Made by a program: the position numbers and the translations under genes
In this document: piece by piece, positions 1 to 6,473 of the stretch
How the letters are laid out: each line of letters begins with the position of its first letter
How positions within the stretch are numbered: position 1 is the stretch's first letter
From: JAMOBE01 sp039908285
GTDB lineage: Bacteria > Pseudomonadota > Alphaproteobacteria > Rhodospirillales > Rhodospirillaceae
DNA: 11,171 nucleotides
Assembly: GCA_039908285.1 (NCBI GenBank)
Contig: JAMOBE010000110.1
Location: 1-11,171 of the forward strand
Direction of reading: 5' to 3'
The notes under the pieces: generated by a model
Databases searched by the model: none
What the model was told of the DNA's origin: nothing
The model's input: only the letters and a program-made list of their open reading frames with translations

Positions 1-9
1 CTCACCCAA

Positions 10-46
10 CCCTCTCCCCCCGGAAGAGGGGGGAGAGGGCTTTTTA
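10..46 (+). terminator. Rho-independent terminator-like hairpin of an upstream gene
   Basis: A perfect 12-bp stem (left arm 10-21, right arm 28-39) with a 6-nt loop is followed by CTTTTTA, the classic layout of an intrinsic terminator read on the plus strand. It would end a plus-strand gene lying left of the window. Its C-rich/G-rich arms also resemble the dispersed CCCTCTCCCC-type intergenic hairpins common in proteobacteria, so it may belong to a repeat family. It also sits just after the stop of the minus-strand methyltransferase, but lacks a T-run in that direction. Confidence 0.6.
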
Positions 47-76
47 TGGTCGTGGTGCCGATACATTTTCAGGCTC

Positions 77-751
77 TCAGTGCCCGGTGGGATGGTCCTG
101 GCCCGGGGCTTCACGGTCGGCCCGGGGCTCGACGGACACGTTGCGGAACCGGATCAACCGCCAGAATCCCAGGGCATTGACGCAGGTCTGCTCCATGGTT
201 TCCATCGCCGCCGCCTGGTGGAAGTCCTCCAGCTCCAGGTCCGGACGAAAGCCGATCAGCGACGAGAACGGCGACAGCGCCCGTTCCGCCGTCCGGAGCA
301 GCACGTTCCGCGAGGCAAAGTGGTTGACGATCACGATGTCGCCCCCCGGCACGCACACCCGGCGGATTTCCGACAAAAGACGGGCGGGTTCGGGAACCAC
401 CGAGGCCACATACAGCGCGACCACGGCGTCGAAGCTGTTGTCGGGAAAGGTCATGGCCTGAGCGTCCATTTCGACCAGGTCCTCGATGTGGGCCAGATCG
501 TGCCGCGCCACCCGGTCGCGGGCCCTGGCCAGCATCTCGTGCGAGAAATCAATGCCCGTCACGCGGGCATCCCGCCGGTAGAGCGGCAGCGACAGGCCGG
601 TCCCCACCCCGACCTCCAGCACGCGGCGTCCGGGAACCGCATTGATGATGCGCATGGCCTGATGTCGTCCCGGATCGAAGAGTCGTCCGAACAGGGTATC
701 GTATACGGCCGCATAGCGACGGTAGGCCTGCTTGATCCGGTGTACGTTCAT
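77..751 (-). CDS. pmtA: Phosphatidylethanolamine N-methyltransferase, PmtA type
   Basis: Class I SAM-dependent methyltransferase of 224 aa. PmtA enzymes methylate the head group of phosphatidylethanolamine, at the cytoplasmic face of the inner membrane, towards phosphatidylcholine. Visible features: the SAM-binding motif I VLEVGVGTG (residues 44-52) followed by LSLPLY, a combination I recognise from Rhodobacter-type PmtA; the acidic strand-2 residue in GIDFS (66-70); DNSFDAVVALYVASVVPEP (104-122); and GGDIVIVNHF (137-146). The N-terminal MNVHRIKQAYRRYAAVYD also fits the family. The open frame extends upstream to 901, but that part translates a hairpin (805-861), so the ATG at 751 is preferred. 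No strong Shine-Dalgarno precedes it. A likely terminator separates it from the mitofilin-like gene, so it is probably transcribed on its own or by read-through. Another lipid or quinone methyltransferase remains possible. Confidence 0.75.
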   Translation of the reverse strand: MNVHRIKQAYRRYAAVYDTLFGRLFDPGRHQAMRIINAVPGRRVLEVGVGTGLSLPLYRRDARVTGIDFSHEMLARARDRVARHDLAHIEDLVEMDAQAMTFPDNSFDAVVALYVASVVPEPARLLSEIRRVCVPGGDIVIVNHFASRNVLLRTAERALSPFSSLIGFRPDLELEDFHQAAAMETMEQTCVNALGFWRLIRFRNVSVEPRADREAPGQDHPTGH

Positions 752-804
752 GAAACGATCGTCCGAAACGACCCATCGCGGCGGAGCCGCAACCAAAAAA
801 ATTT

Positions 805-861
805 GTATTACTGACCTCGAAAATCTTCGCCACGCGCGAAGATTTTCGAGGTCAGTAATAC
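805..861 (-). terminator. Perfect 26-bp hairpin with T-run, terminator of the minus-strand operon
   Basis: Arms 805-830 and 836-861 are perfect 26-bp inverted copies around a 5-nt loop (CACGC). Read on the minus strand, the stem is followed by AAATTTTTTTGG (from 804 down), so it looks like an intrinsic terminator for the operon ending at 919. The stem is longer and more AT-rich than usual for a terminator, and may be a dispersed palindromic element that acquired this role. The plus-strand side has no T-run. Confidence 0.65.
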
Positions 862-863
862 GG

Positions 864-895
864 GCGGACCACGGCGGCATGATGCCGTGGTCCGC
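864..895. repeat. Second hairpin, 12-bp stem, next to the terminator
   Basis: GCGGACCACGGC (864-875) is perfectly complementary to GCCGTGGTCCGC (884-895), with an 8-nt loop GGCATGAT. It lies 23 nt beyond the stop codon of the mitofilin-like gene and only 2 nt from the 26-bp hairpin. There is no T-run, so alone it would not be an intrinsic terminator. It could protect the mRNA 3' end or form part of a composite palindromic repeat. Confidence 0.6.
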
Positions 896-918
896 ACGCA
901 CCCCCAGTCAGCAGGACG

Positions 919-1887
919 TCAGGGCAGGACGAAACGGGCCGGCTGGGAGGTACGCGCCAGCGCCAGGGCGGAAAGTTCCGCGACCTTTTCGTTGAGCAGC
1001 AGCCGCTGCTTCGCCATACCAAGCCAGGATGCGGCGGTTTCCCCGGCATGACCGGTCAGCTTCTCCAGCTTGGCCACCGCCTGCTTCAGGTCGCCCTTGG
1101 CCATCGAGGTCTCCGCCTCATGGACCAGCGCCACCTCGTCGCCGGTGTAGCGGGGAGCCACGGTCGTCGCCAGGCTCTCGATCCGGGCGAACGACGCGAG
1201 ACGCGTCACCGACGAATTGACCCAGGTGTCGTTGCCGACCACCTTGCCGACGAACACGTCGCTCGCCATCGAGTCAAGCTTCGTCGTGAGTTCGGCCACC
1301 GTCGGGGCGCTGGTGCCGGCCAGCGGCGCGATCGCCTCGACGATCGCCTTGACCTTGGCATCGTTGGGCAGCGCGTGGCGCACCAGGGCCAGTTCATTGG
1401 TGAAGGGCCGTGACGTCTCGGTAACCCGTCCGAGGTAGGCCGACGCCAGAGCCAGCGTGCGCACCGTCTGCGCGTCGTTGGCCACGATCCTGGCCGACCA
1501 CATGGGCGCCGTCATGGCCACCACCAGAGCCACGCCGGCGATGCAGATGGCTCCGAACACCCAATTCATTTGCGACGCCAGCTCCTGGCGAACCGCCTTG
1601 ACATCGCTGACAAGGGATTCATTGGCCACAGTCGCCGCCTGAACAGAGGCAGTCTGTGCATCCATATTGGCCTCGGCATTCATGATACCAGCTCCCTTGT
1701 CTGTCTCGATGATCCGTTCTGTCGGTGCGGCCTGTTCTATCGGTGCGGCCTGTTCCGGCGGTTTGTCCTGTTCCGGCGGCGCGGCATGCTCCACCGGTCC
1801 AAACTCCACGTCCTGGGCGGCGACGGCGTCGGCATTCACGGCGGGGAGTTCTGCCTGCTTGCTCTTTCTCGTTCGCGGCTGGCTCAT
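919..1887 (-). CDS. Mitofilin/Mic60-family (COG4223-like) single-TM protein
   Basis: A 322-aa protein with a disordered Pro/Glu/Ala-rich cytoplasmic N-terminus (residues 15-60, repeating xxEQAAP-like units), one TM helix (about 108-126) and an extracytoplasmic helical domain. The region RPFTNELALVRHALPN (160-175) matches the RPF.xEL pattern of alphaproteobacterial Mic60 proteins. The C-terminus (about 253-312), with EAETSMAKGDLKQAV and then ASWLGMAKQR, matches the mitofilin signature (A-x-GDL-x-A-V, then W-L-x-x-A-x-x-R). Mic60 proteins bend and organise inner membranes and link them to the outer membrane. The canonical alphaproteobacterial gene lies in a heme-biosynthesis cluster, so this copy elsewhere is probably a paralogue. 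It is shorter than typical and lacks a long coiled coil. It is the last gene of the minus-strand operon, 81 bp after the 1969-3177 gene. Start: ATG 1887 has GGGGAAGGAA just upstream; ATG 1917 is an alternative. The family call rests on motif recognition only. Confidence 0.6.
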   Translation of the reverse strand: MSQPRTRKSKQAELPAVNADAVAAQDVEFGPVEHAAPPEQDKPPEQAAPIEQAAPTERIIETDKGAGIMNAEANMDAQTASVQAATVANESLVSDVKAVRQELASQMNWVFGAICIAGVALVVAMTAPMWSARIVANDAQTVRTLALASAYLGRVTETSRPFTNELALVRHALPNDAKVKAIVEAIAPLAGTSAPTVAELTTKLDSMASDVFVGKVVGNDTWVNSSVTRLASFARIESLATTVAPRYTGDEVALVHEAETSMAKGDLKQAVAKLEKLTGHAGETAASWLGMAKQRLLLNEKVAELSALALARTSQPARFVLP

Positions 1888-1968
1888 TTCCTTCCCCACG
1901 TAGACATGGCGTGCCATGGCCCTTCTTTATGGTTCTTCCAGTTCGAAACCCCTATCACGGAGTCGATC

Positions 1969-3177
1969 TTAGAGCAACGATCTTGGTGGGACGGTCAGGG
2001 TCCGCCCGGATGTTTCCTCCAGTTTCTCAATGGGAATGGAAAGCCGGACGGCCATTCCCTCCAGTTCCAGGTCCACGAAGCGGCGGAGCGCCTGTTCTAC
2101 CTTGGCATGAAATCTTTCGCGGGCACCCGTTACCGATGCTCGAGTCGCGGTGACGACTTCGGCACGCTTCACCCCGTCATCGAAGTCCGCCGCGATCGTC
2201 GCCCGCAGGTCCGGTGCCCAGGCCGCCATGGCCAGGACCCGTGCCGGTCCCGCCGTCCAGGCCGGAGCAAGGCCCAGGCCCGAAAGAACTCCGACGATTT
2301 CCCGGGCCGTGGCGTGGCTCTCGCGGATGACGGCGGCGATATGCTCGGCACGCTGCTCCGTCAGGGAGAACAACCGGGACGGCCTGGCCGACAGCTCATC
2401 GTAGACACTGGCGTCGATGACCCCGCCCATGGCGCCAGCCAGCCGGGCCGCGGGGCACAGGGTGCGGTAGCCGGCCGGGGCGCTGGTCCATGTTTCGTCG
2501 GGGATCCAGCCCGTTCCGGCGCTCAGGACCTCGACGCGTCGGGCCTCGCGGGCCAGAAAGCCCTGGAACGCCTGGTCGTACTTGTCGCAGTTCCGCAGCA
2601 CGTCCCGGCGCGTATCGGCAAAGGCGACGCCGACGGCGGCCCGGACCCGGGGCATCGCCACCTGAGGCTGCACGACCTTCCCGAGGTAGGCCTCGAAGAC
2701 ATGGGCGTCGAGGATTTCCCTGACCTGGGCCTCAAGGGAACGGGTGTCGTCCCCGGGCAGCATGAGAGCCCGCGTCAGAAGCGCATAGACGGTGCCGGAA
2801 CTGAACGCATCCTGGGCCAGAGCCGGCGCGCGGGCCTCCATCGGCTGCAGGGCCGCATCCAGTTCGGACCGCAGCCGAGGCCCGACCGCCGCCGCCAGTC
2901 TCTTCCGGTCCTCGGCGATGGAGGCGGCGATGGTCGCGGCGAACAGGGCGTGATGGGCGACGTCCACGGTGGCCCGCCGCAGCCGGTGGTCCTCGGCCAG
3001 CCACAGCATCTCCGTTCCGGGAGGGGCGGACGGTGGTGCCACCGCCGATTGTATGTCCTCGCTTTGGTCACGGCCATCCATCCGCAGAAGCAGCGCCAGC
3101 ACCAGGATGGCTGCCAGCAGGCCGACCGTCAGGAAACCCCGACCGACGTTTCGTCCCAATCCCAGCGGTCCCTCCAC
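1969..3177 (-). CDS. Single-TM membrane protein of unknown function
   Basis: I do not recognise this 402-aa protein. It has a short cytoplasmic N-terminus, one TM helix (about 14-32, GFLTVGLLAAILVLALLL) and a long, predominantly helical, presumably periplasmic domain with many Ala, Arg and acidic residues, two Cys (in RNCDKYDQ and YRTLCPAAR) and no visible catalytic motif. The start is GTG at 3177, 5 bp after the stop of the PH-like gene, with AGGGG immediately upstream; there is no ATG before the end of the TM segment. The tight spacing implies translation from the same mRNA. A long plus-strand frame covers the same DNA, but its Gln/Arg/Gly-rich translation looks like a shadow. With one TM and a large extracytoplasmic domain, it could partner the ABC fusion encoded divergently, which is inference from context. 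Confidence 0.7.
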   Translation of the reverse strand: MEGPLGLGRNVGRGFLTVGLLAAILVLALLLRMDGRDQSEDIQSAVAPPSAPPGTEMLWLAEDHRLRRATVDVAHHALFAATIAASIAEDRKRLAAAVGPRLRSELDAALQPMEARAPALAQDAFSSGTVYALLTRALMLPGDDTRSLEAQVREILDAHVFEAYLGKVVQPQVAMPRVRAAVGVAFADTRRDVLRNCDKYDQAFQGFLAREARRVEVLSAGTGWIPDETWTSAPAGYRTLCPAARLAGAMGGVIDASVYDELSARPSRLFSLTEQRAEHIAAVIRESHATAREIVGVLSGLGLAPAWTAGPARVLAMAAWAPDLRATIAADFDDGVKRAEVVTATRASVTGARERFHAKVEQALRRFVDLELEGMAVRLSIPIEKLEETSGRTLTVPPRSLL

Positions 3178-3182
3178 GGCCC

Positions 3183-3662
3183 CTACCGGCTCCCCGCATC
3201 CATCATCTTCTCGATGCGCTTCTTGATTTCATAGAACTTCCGGTTGTCGATCAGGCTCATCAGTATGGCGTTCTCCGCCATCATGTCGCGCAGGTTGTTC
3301 CCAGTAAGCTGGGGAGACCCCGGGTAGGAAAAGCGGATGTAGCGGAACAGCAGGGCCGGCTTGTCGATCTCCACGGCCGAGACCTCGCTGACCCGGATCG
3401 TGCGCTCCACGTATCCTCCCTCGATGCCCAGCAGCGTCACGACGAAGCCGAAAATGCCACCCTTCGTCAGCAGCAGCCGGTTGCCGCACAGCTCGATCGT
3501 CCCGCCGGCGCCCTTGGCCGTCAGCGACCAGCCTTCATCGCCCTGAGCCGCCGCGGGCTTCGGGATGCCGTCCCTCCATCGTACCAGCCATCGTACCAGC
3601 CATTGGCGCCACGACATCATCGACATCATCGACATCATCGACTTCATCGACTTCATCGACAT
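3183..3662 (-). CDS. Small bacterial PH-like domain protein with Met-rich, Trp/Arg amphipathic N-terminus
   Basis: A 159-aa protein. Residues 1-17 are almost only Met, Ser and Lys (MSMKSMKSMMSMMSMMS), then WRQWLVRWLVRWRDG (18-32), which would form an amphipathic interfacial helix with Trp/Leu/Val on one side and Arg on the other. Residues 53-155 look like a bacterial PH-like fold: GTIELCGNRLLLTKGG, an IRVSEVSAVEIDKPALL strand pair, YIRFSYPGS, AENAILM and a final amphipathic helix KFYEIKKRIEKMM, the order seen in SHOCT/DUF4429-type PH domains. It has no clear TM, so it is probably a peripheral inner-membrane protein. Start: the ATG at 3662 is preceded by AGGA at a 7-nt gap; ATG 3668 is possible but too close to it. 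It is the first gene of the minus-strand operon, divergent from the ABC operon about 100 bp away. The PH call is from pattern only. Confidence 0.65.
   Translation of the reverse strand: MSMKSMKSMMSMMSMMSWRQWLVRWLVRWRDGIPKPAAAQGDEGWSLTAKGAGGTIELCGNRLLLTKGGIFGFVVTLLGIEGGYVERTIRVSEVSAVEIDKPALLFRYIRFSYPGSPQLTGNNLRDMMAENAILMSLIDNRKFYEIKKRIEKMMDAGSR
3576..3606. repeat. 12-bp tandem repeat (2 exact copies plus a partial one) coding WLVR units
   Basis: CCATCGTACCAG is present at 3576-3587 and 3588-3599, followed by the degenerate copy CCATTGG at 3600-3606. Read on the minus strand it encodes the repeated W-L-V-R / W-L-V-R / W helix of the PH-like protein, so the amphipathic segment appears to have arisen by an in-frame duplication. 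Confidence 0.85.
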
Positions 3663-3666
3663 CGTC
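3613..3666. repeat. 9-bp tandem repeat, six units, in the start region of the PH-like gene
   Basis: Six consecutive 9-bp units run GACATCATC (x3, 3613-3639), GACTTCATC (x2, 3640-3657) and GACATCGTC (3658-3666). On the minus strand they encode the Met/Ser/Lys-rich start of the PH-like protein and provide several in-frame ATG codons. Since the unit is a multiple of three, copy-number change would alter the length of the N-terminus without a frameshift. Confidence 0.9.
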
Positions 3667-3762
3667 ATTTCCTGCCCCGACCCCCGCCTGGATTTTTCTA
3701 CCACCGGCCCGGCCATGGCGCTAGAAAGGATGCTGCCGCGAGGGGGAGCGGATGACGCGCGG

Positions 3763-4914
3763 ATGGAATCATTATCGATGCCACAGGTCCTGGCCGGCAT
3801 TTTTTCCTCGGAAGATGGGTTCAAGGTGCGGCCGGCTCATCTGGTGGCGAGCCTGCTCATCGTCGTGGCGATCGCCGCCGCCGCCGTCGACATCTTTCCC
3901 GCCATCGGTCACGCGCCGATCGCCGCGCGCTACCACACCATCGCGCCGGCGGAGACCCACATACCGGTTTTCCTGCTGGGGGACGATGGCTTTCCCCTGC
4001 AGAGCGGACGAGCCGACACCGACGGCCGGCAGCTGGTGATCCGTCCCTATGCCAATGGCAAAGCCGCCCTTGCCGCCCCGGAAAACGCCGTCATCCTGAT
4101 GGACGCGGACCTGCGGTCCCTGTGGGCGCTGCTGCCCGACCGCCAGAGGGAGGGGCTGCGTGGAACGCTCGGCGATTTCGTGACCACCTTCCGCGAGGCC
4201 CTGCGGCATACGCTCCAGTCGCCGACCTTCGAGCACGAGTACCGGCCAGCGCTCCGGGAGATCCTGGGACGTTCCTTCGGCCAGACCTTCGCCAGCCCCG
4301 CCGTCAGGAGCGCCTGGCTCGCCGCCGTGGCCTCGGCCGATCCAAAGGCGCTGGATGACCTTTTGTCCGCCGTGCGCCCGGTGGCCGTGGACAAGGCCGA
4401 GTCCCTGCTGTGGGATTCGGTATCGGGCTATGCGCTCACCCTGTTCGAACGGAAGAAGGAGGCACCCGATCGCGGTGCCATGGCCCGGATTCTCACCGAG
4501 ACCCTGAAGGACCCCCGCAGCCAGGACGCGCTGGCCCGCACCCTGCCCGTCCTGGTGGAAACGCCCGAGATGAACGCCTTCATCGCCACCTTCGGCACCG
4601 AGTTCACCGCCGCCCTGTTCCGGGATGACCGGTTCACCTCCCTGCTGAGCCGGATGGCCAACGACGCCTACGTCATCGCCGACGGGGACGCCCGGAGGAT
4701 GGGCCAGGCCGCCCAGTCGCTGCTGCACACCCTTCCCTCCGGCTTCATCGGCCTGCGTCATGACGGAGACCACAACGCGCTGGCCGCGTATGTGTTTACC
4801 TCCCTGGCCAGGGGGCGACAGGGCCGGTTCGTCGTCGTCGCTCCGCCCCACTCCGTCCAGCGCCTGACCGCCTCGGGCAACATAACGGTCCTGGCCAGGA
4901 TCGACCCGCCATGA
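3763..4914 (+). CDS. Single-TM protein of unknown function, first gene of the ABC operon
   Basis: I do not recognise this 383-aa protein. It has a short cytoplasmic N-terminus, one TM helix (about 27-47, LVASLLIVVAIAAAAVDIF) and a large extracytoplasmic region. That region begins with a possible beta-rich segment (THIPVFLLGDDGFPLQSG, then GRQLVIRPYANG), continues through a helical middle (FREALRHTLQSPTFEHEYRPALREILGRSF) and ends FVVVAPPHSVQRL. There is no MCE signature such as a GLxxGxxVxxxGV pattern. Its stop overlaps the start of the ABC fusion in ATGA, indicating translational coupling, so a role as the extracytoplasmic partner of that transporter is plausible. The start is uncertain: in-frame ATGs exist at 3715, 3730, 3763 and 3778, none with a well-spaced Shine-Dalgarno (GGGGGAG at 3741-3747 is 15 nt from 3763). 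The frame stays open back to 3565, but that would overlap the divergent gene. Confidence 0.75.
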   Translation: MESLSMPQVLAGIFSSEDGFKVRPAHLVASLLIVVAIAAAAVDIFPAIGHAPIAARYHTIAPAETHIPVFLLGDDGFPLQSGRADTDGRQLVIRPYANGKAALAAPENAVILMDADLRSLWALLPDRQREGLRGTLGDFVTTFREALRHTLQSPTFEHEYRPALREILGRSFGQTFASPAVRSAWLAAVASADPKALDDLLSAVRPVAVDKAESLLWDSVSGYALTLFERKKEAPDRGAMARILTETLKDPRSQDALARTLPVLVETPEMNAFIATFGTEFTAALFRDDRFTSLLSRMANDAYVIADGDARRMGQAAQSLLHTLPSGFIGLRHDGDHNALAAYVFTSLARGRQGRFVVVAPPHSVQRLTASGNITVLARIDPP

Positions 4915-6458
4915 CCGCCCAACCGACGAGGGTGCTCTCGGTCGAGAACCTCTCCCTGACCGCCCCCAGCGGTCATGTGCTGGTGGAGAACGCGTCGTTC
5001 ACGATCGGACCGGCGGAAATCGTCCTCCTGATGGGTCCAAGCGGCAGCGGCAAGTCCACGCTGATCAATGTCCTGAGCGGTCTGCTCCGTCCCGGAGCGG
5101 ACCGCTGGTCGGTGAGCGGGTCGCTGTGGTGCGGCGGCGTCACCTATGACCTGACGGCGGAGCAGTGCAACGTCGGCGGCCTGGTCTTCCAGGACAAGGC
5201 GCTGTTCAACGACCTGACGGTGGGAGAGAACCTCCGGATCGCCCTGGACCACGCCCCCCTCGACCGCACCCATGCGGAGGACGATCACCTGGTCGCCCAA
5301 GCCCTGGCGCTGCTGCTCGACATTCCTCCCGACCGGCGCGTCGGCGGGTGCAGCGGCGGACAGCAGCAGCGAGTCGCCATCGCCCGCACCCTGCTCGCCA
5401 ACCGCCCGATCCTGCTGTTCGACGAGCCCAACTCGGGTCTGGACCGACGGGCCTCCCAGCGCCTGGCGCGGACGGTGAAGACCATCTGCCAGCGGATGGG
5501 CAAGCCGGCCATCATCGTCGCCCACCACGTGGACGACCTCCTGCCGCTGGCCGATCACGTCCTGATGATCGATCCGCGCACCCGTACCCTGCGGCGCCTG
5601 CCTCCCGACCCCGCCGTGGTGGAGCACGAGATCCTGGCGGCCTGCGGCGGATCGACGGACGCCGACTCCCTCCCCCTCGATGTGGCCGAGGACCTGGTGG
5701 CCATCACCGCCGGCACCCCGTGGGAACGGGGCATTCCGCGCGGAAGCTGGTGGAGCTGGTTCGCACGATACTTCAAGGAGTACTTCTGGGTCCTGTGCGC
5801 GTCGCCCCTCATGCTCCTCTACATGTCTCTTGGGGCGATGATCGTCGGCTTCGTGTCCATATGGTTCGGGTTCAACTATGAAACCATCGGCACCTTCGTG
5901 CGCTCGCTGGTCCACGACGAGGCCCTGATGGGAATCGGTTTCATCGAGGCGACGGTCGTGGTGCCGCTGATCACCTCGACCCTGCTGGTGGCGCGCAACA
6001 ACGCCATCATCACCGCCGACATCGGCAATCGCGTGCTGTCCTCCCAGTTGCGGGCCATGCGCAACCTGCGCATCCCCGGACGAGCCTATCTGGTGTCCTC
6101 GATCATGCTGAACATGATGCTCGGGGCGGTGATTCTCGGACTCGTGGCCTGGGTGATGTCCAGCTGGACGTCGTACAAGACGTGGCAGTATCTGTTCCAG
6201 GACCAGCCGTTCGAACTCTGGCAGGAGAATTTCTATCGCATCATCCTGCGCAACGAGACGGTCTTCTTGAAGAATCTGGGATGGATCGTCATCAAGGTCA
6301 TCACCAGCGTGGCGGTGGCCTCCCTCATCGCCATCGCTGTCGGGATGGGAAAGAAGGACTCGGTGGTCGCGATCAACCACGGCATCGCCCGATCCATCGT
6401 CCTCGGCGTCTCCGCCACCCTCTTCATCCATGCCCTGGTTGCGGTCTTCCAGTATTGA
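4911..6458 (+). CDS. ABC transporter fusion: N-terminal MlaF-like ATPase, C-terminal MlaE-like permease
   Basis: A 515-aa protein joining two parts that are normally separate genes. ATPase (1-245): Walker A GPSGSGKS (42-49), Q-loop Q94, signature CSGGQ (147-151, Cys replacing the usual Leu), Walker B LLFDEP (168-173), D-loop SGLD (175-178) and an H-loop His in VAHH (205/206); all key residues are present. Permease (about 290-515): hydrophobic segments near 298-320, 340-360, 395-417 and 455-480, plus a C-terminal one at 495-512. The segment VPLITSTLLVARNNAIITADIG followed by LRAMRNLRIPGRAYLV aligns by eye with the MlaE pattern P-x-L-T-x-x-x-x-A-G-R ... A-x-x-G ... E-x-I-x-A-L-x-x-M-x-I-x-P. 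MlaFE moves phospholipids between inner and outer membrane, so a lipid-like substrate at the inner membrane is likely. The start codon overlaps the previous stop by 4 bp. No separate permease or MCE gene is nearby. Confidence 0.8.
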   Translation: MTAQPTRVLSVENLSLTAPSGHVLVENASFTIGPAEIVLLMGPSGSGKSTLINVLSGLLRPGADRWSVSGSLWCGGVTYDLTAEQCNVGGLVFQDKALFNDLTVGENLRIALDHAPLDRTHAEDDHLVAQALALLLDIPPDRRVGGCSGGQQQRVAIARTLLANRPILLFDEPNSGLDRRASQRLARTVKTICQRMGKPAIIVAHHVDDLLPLADHVLMIDPRTRTLRRLPPDPAVVEHEILAACGGSTDADSLPLDVAEDLVAITAGTPWERGIPRGSWWSWFARYFKEYFWVLCASPLMLLYMSLGAMIVGFVSIWFGFNYETIGTFVRSLVHDEALMGIGFIEATVVVPLITSTLLVARNNAIITADIGNRVLSSQLRAMRNLRIPGRAYLVSSIMLNMMLGAVILGLVAWVMSSWTSYKTWQYLFQDQPFELWQENFYRIILRNETVFLKNLGWIVIKVITSVAVASLIAIAVGMGKKDSVVAINHGIARSIVLGVSATLFIHALVAVFQY

Positions 6459-6473
6459 TGGAGCGCTCCGGTC

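Noticed and set aside
752..901. Upstream extension of the methyltransferase to ATG 901
   Set aside because: It reads through both arms of the 26-bp hairpin and the T-run; known PmtA proteins begin near the MNVHRIKQAYRRYA segment at 751.
1570..3234. 554-codon plus-strand frame
   Set aside because: It spans antisense to two minus-strand genes and their junction. Its composition (Gly, Arg, Gln, His-rich, no domain) is typical of a shadow, while the minus-strand proteins have proper TM segments and tight operon spacing.
3565..3762. Upstream extension of the 3763-4914 gene
   Set aside because: The extra residues (including repeated DII/DFI) are translations of the 9-bp repeat that codes the start of the divergent PH-like gene, so the true start is likely within 3715-3778.
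4758..6431. 557-codon minus-strand frame
   Set aside because: It is antisense to the ABC fusion, which shows complete ATPase motifs. The translation is His/Asp/Gln-rich with no recognisable domain.
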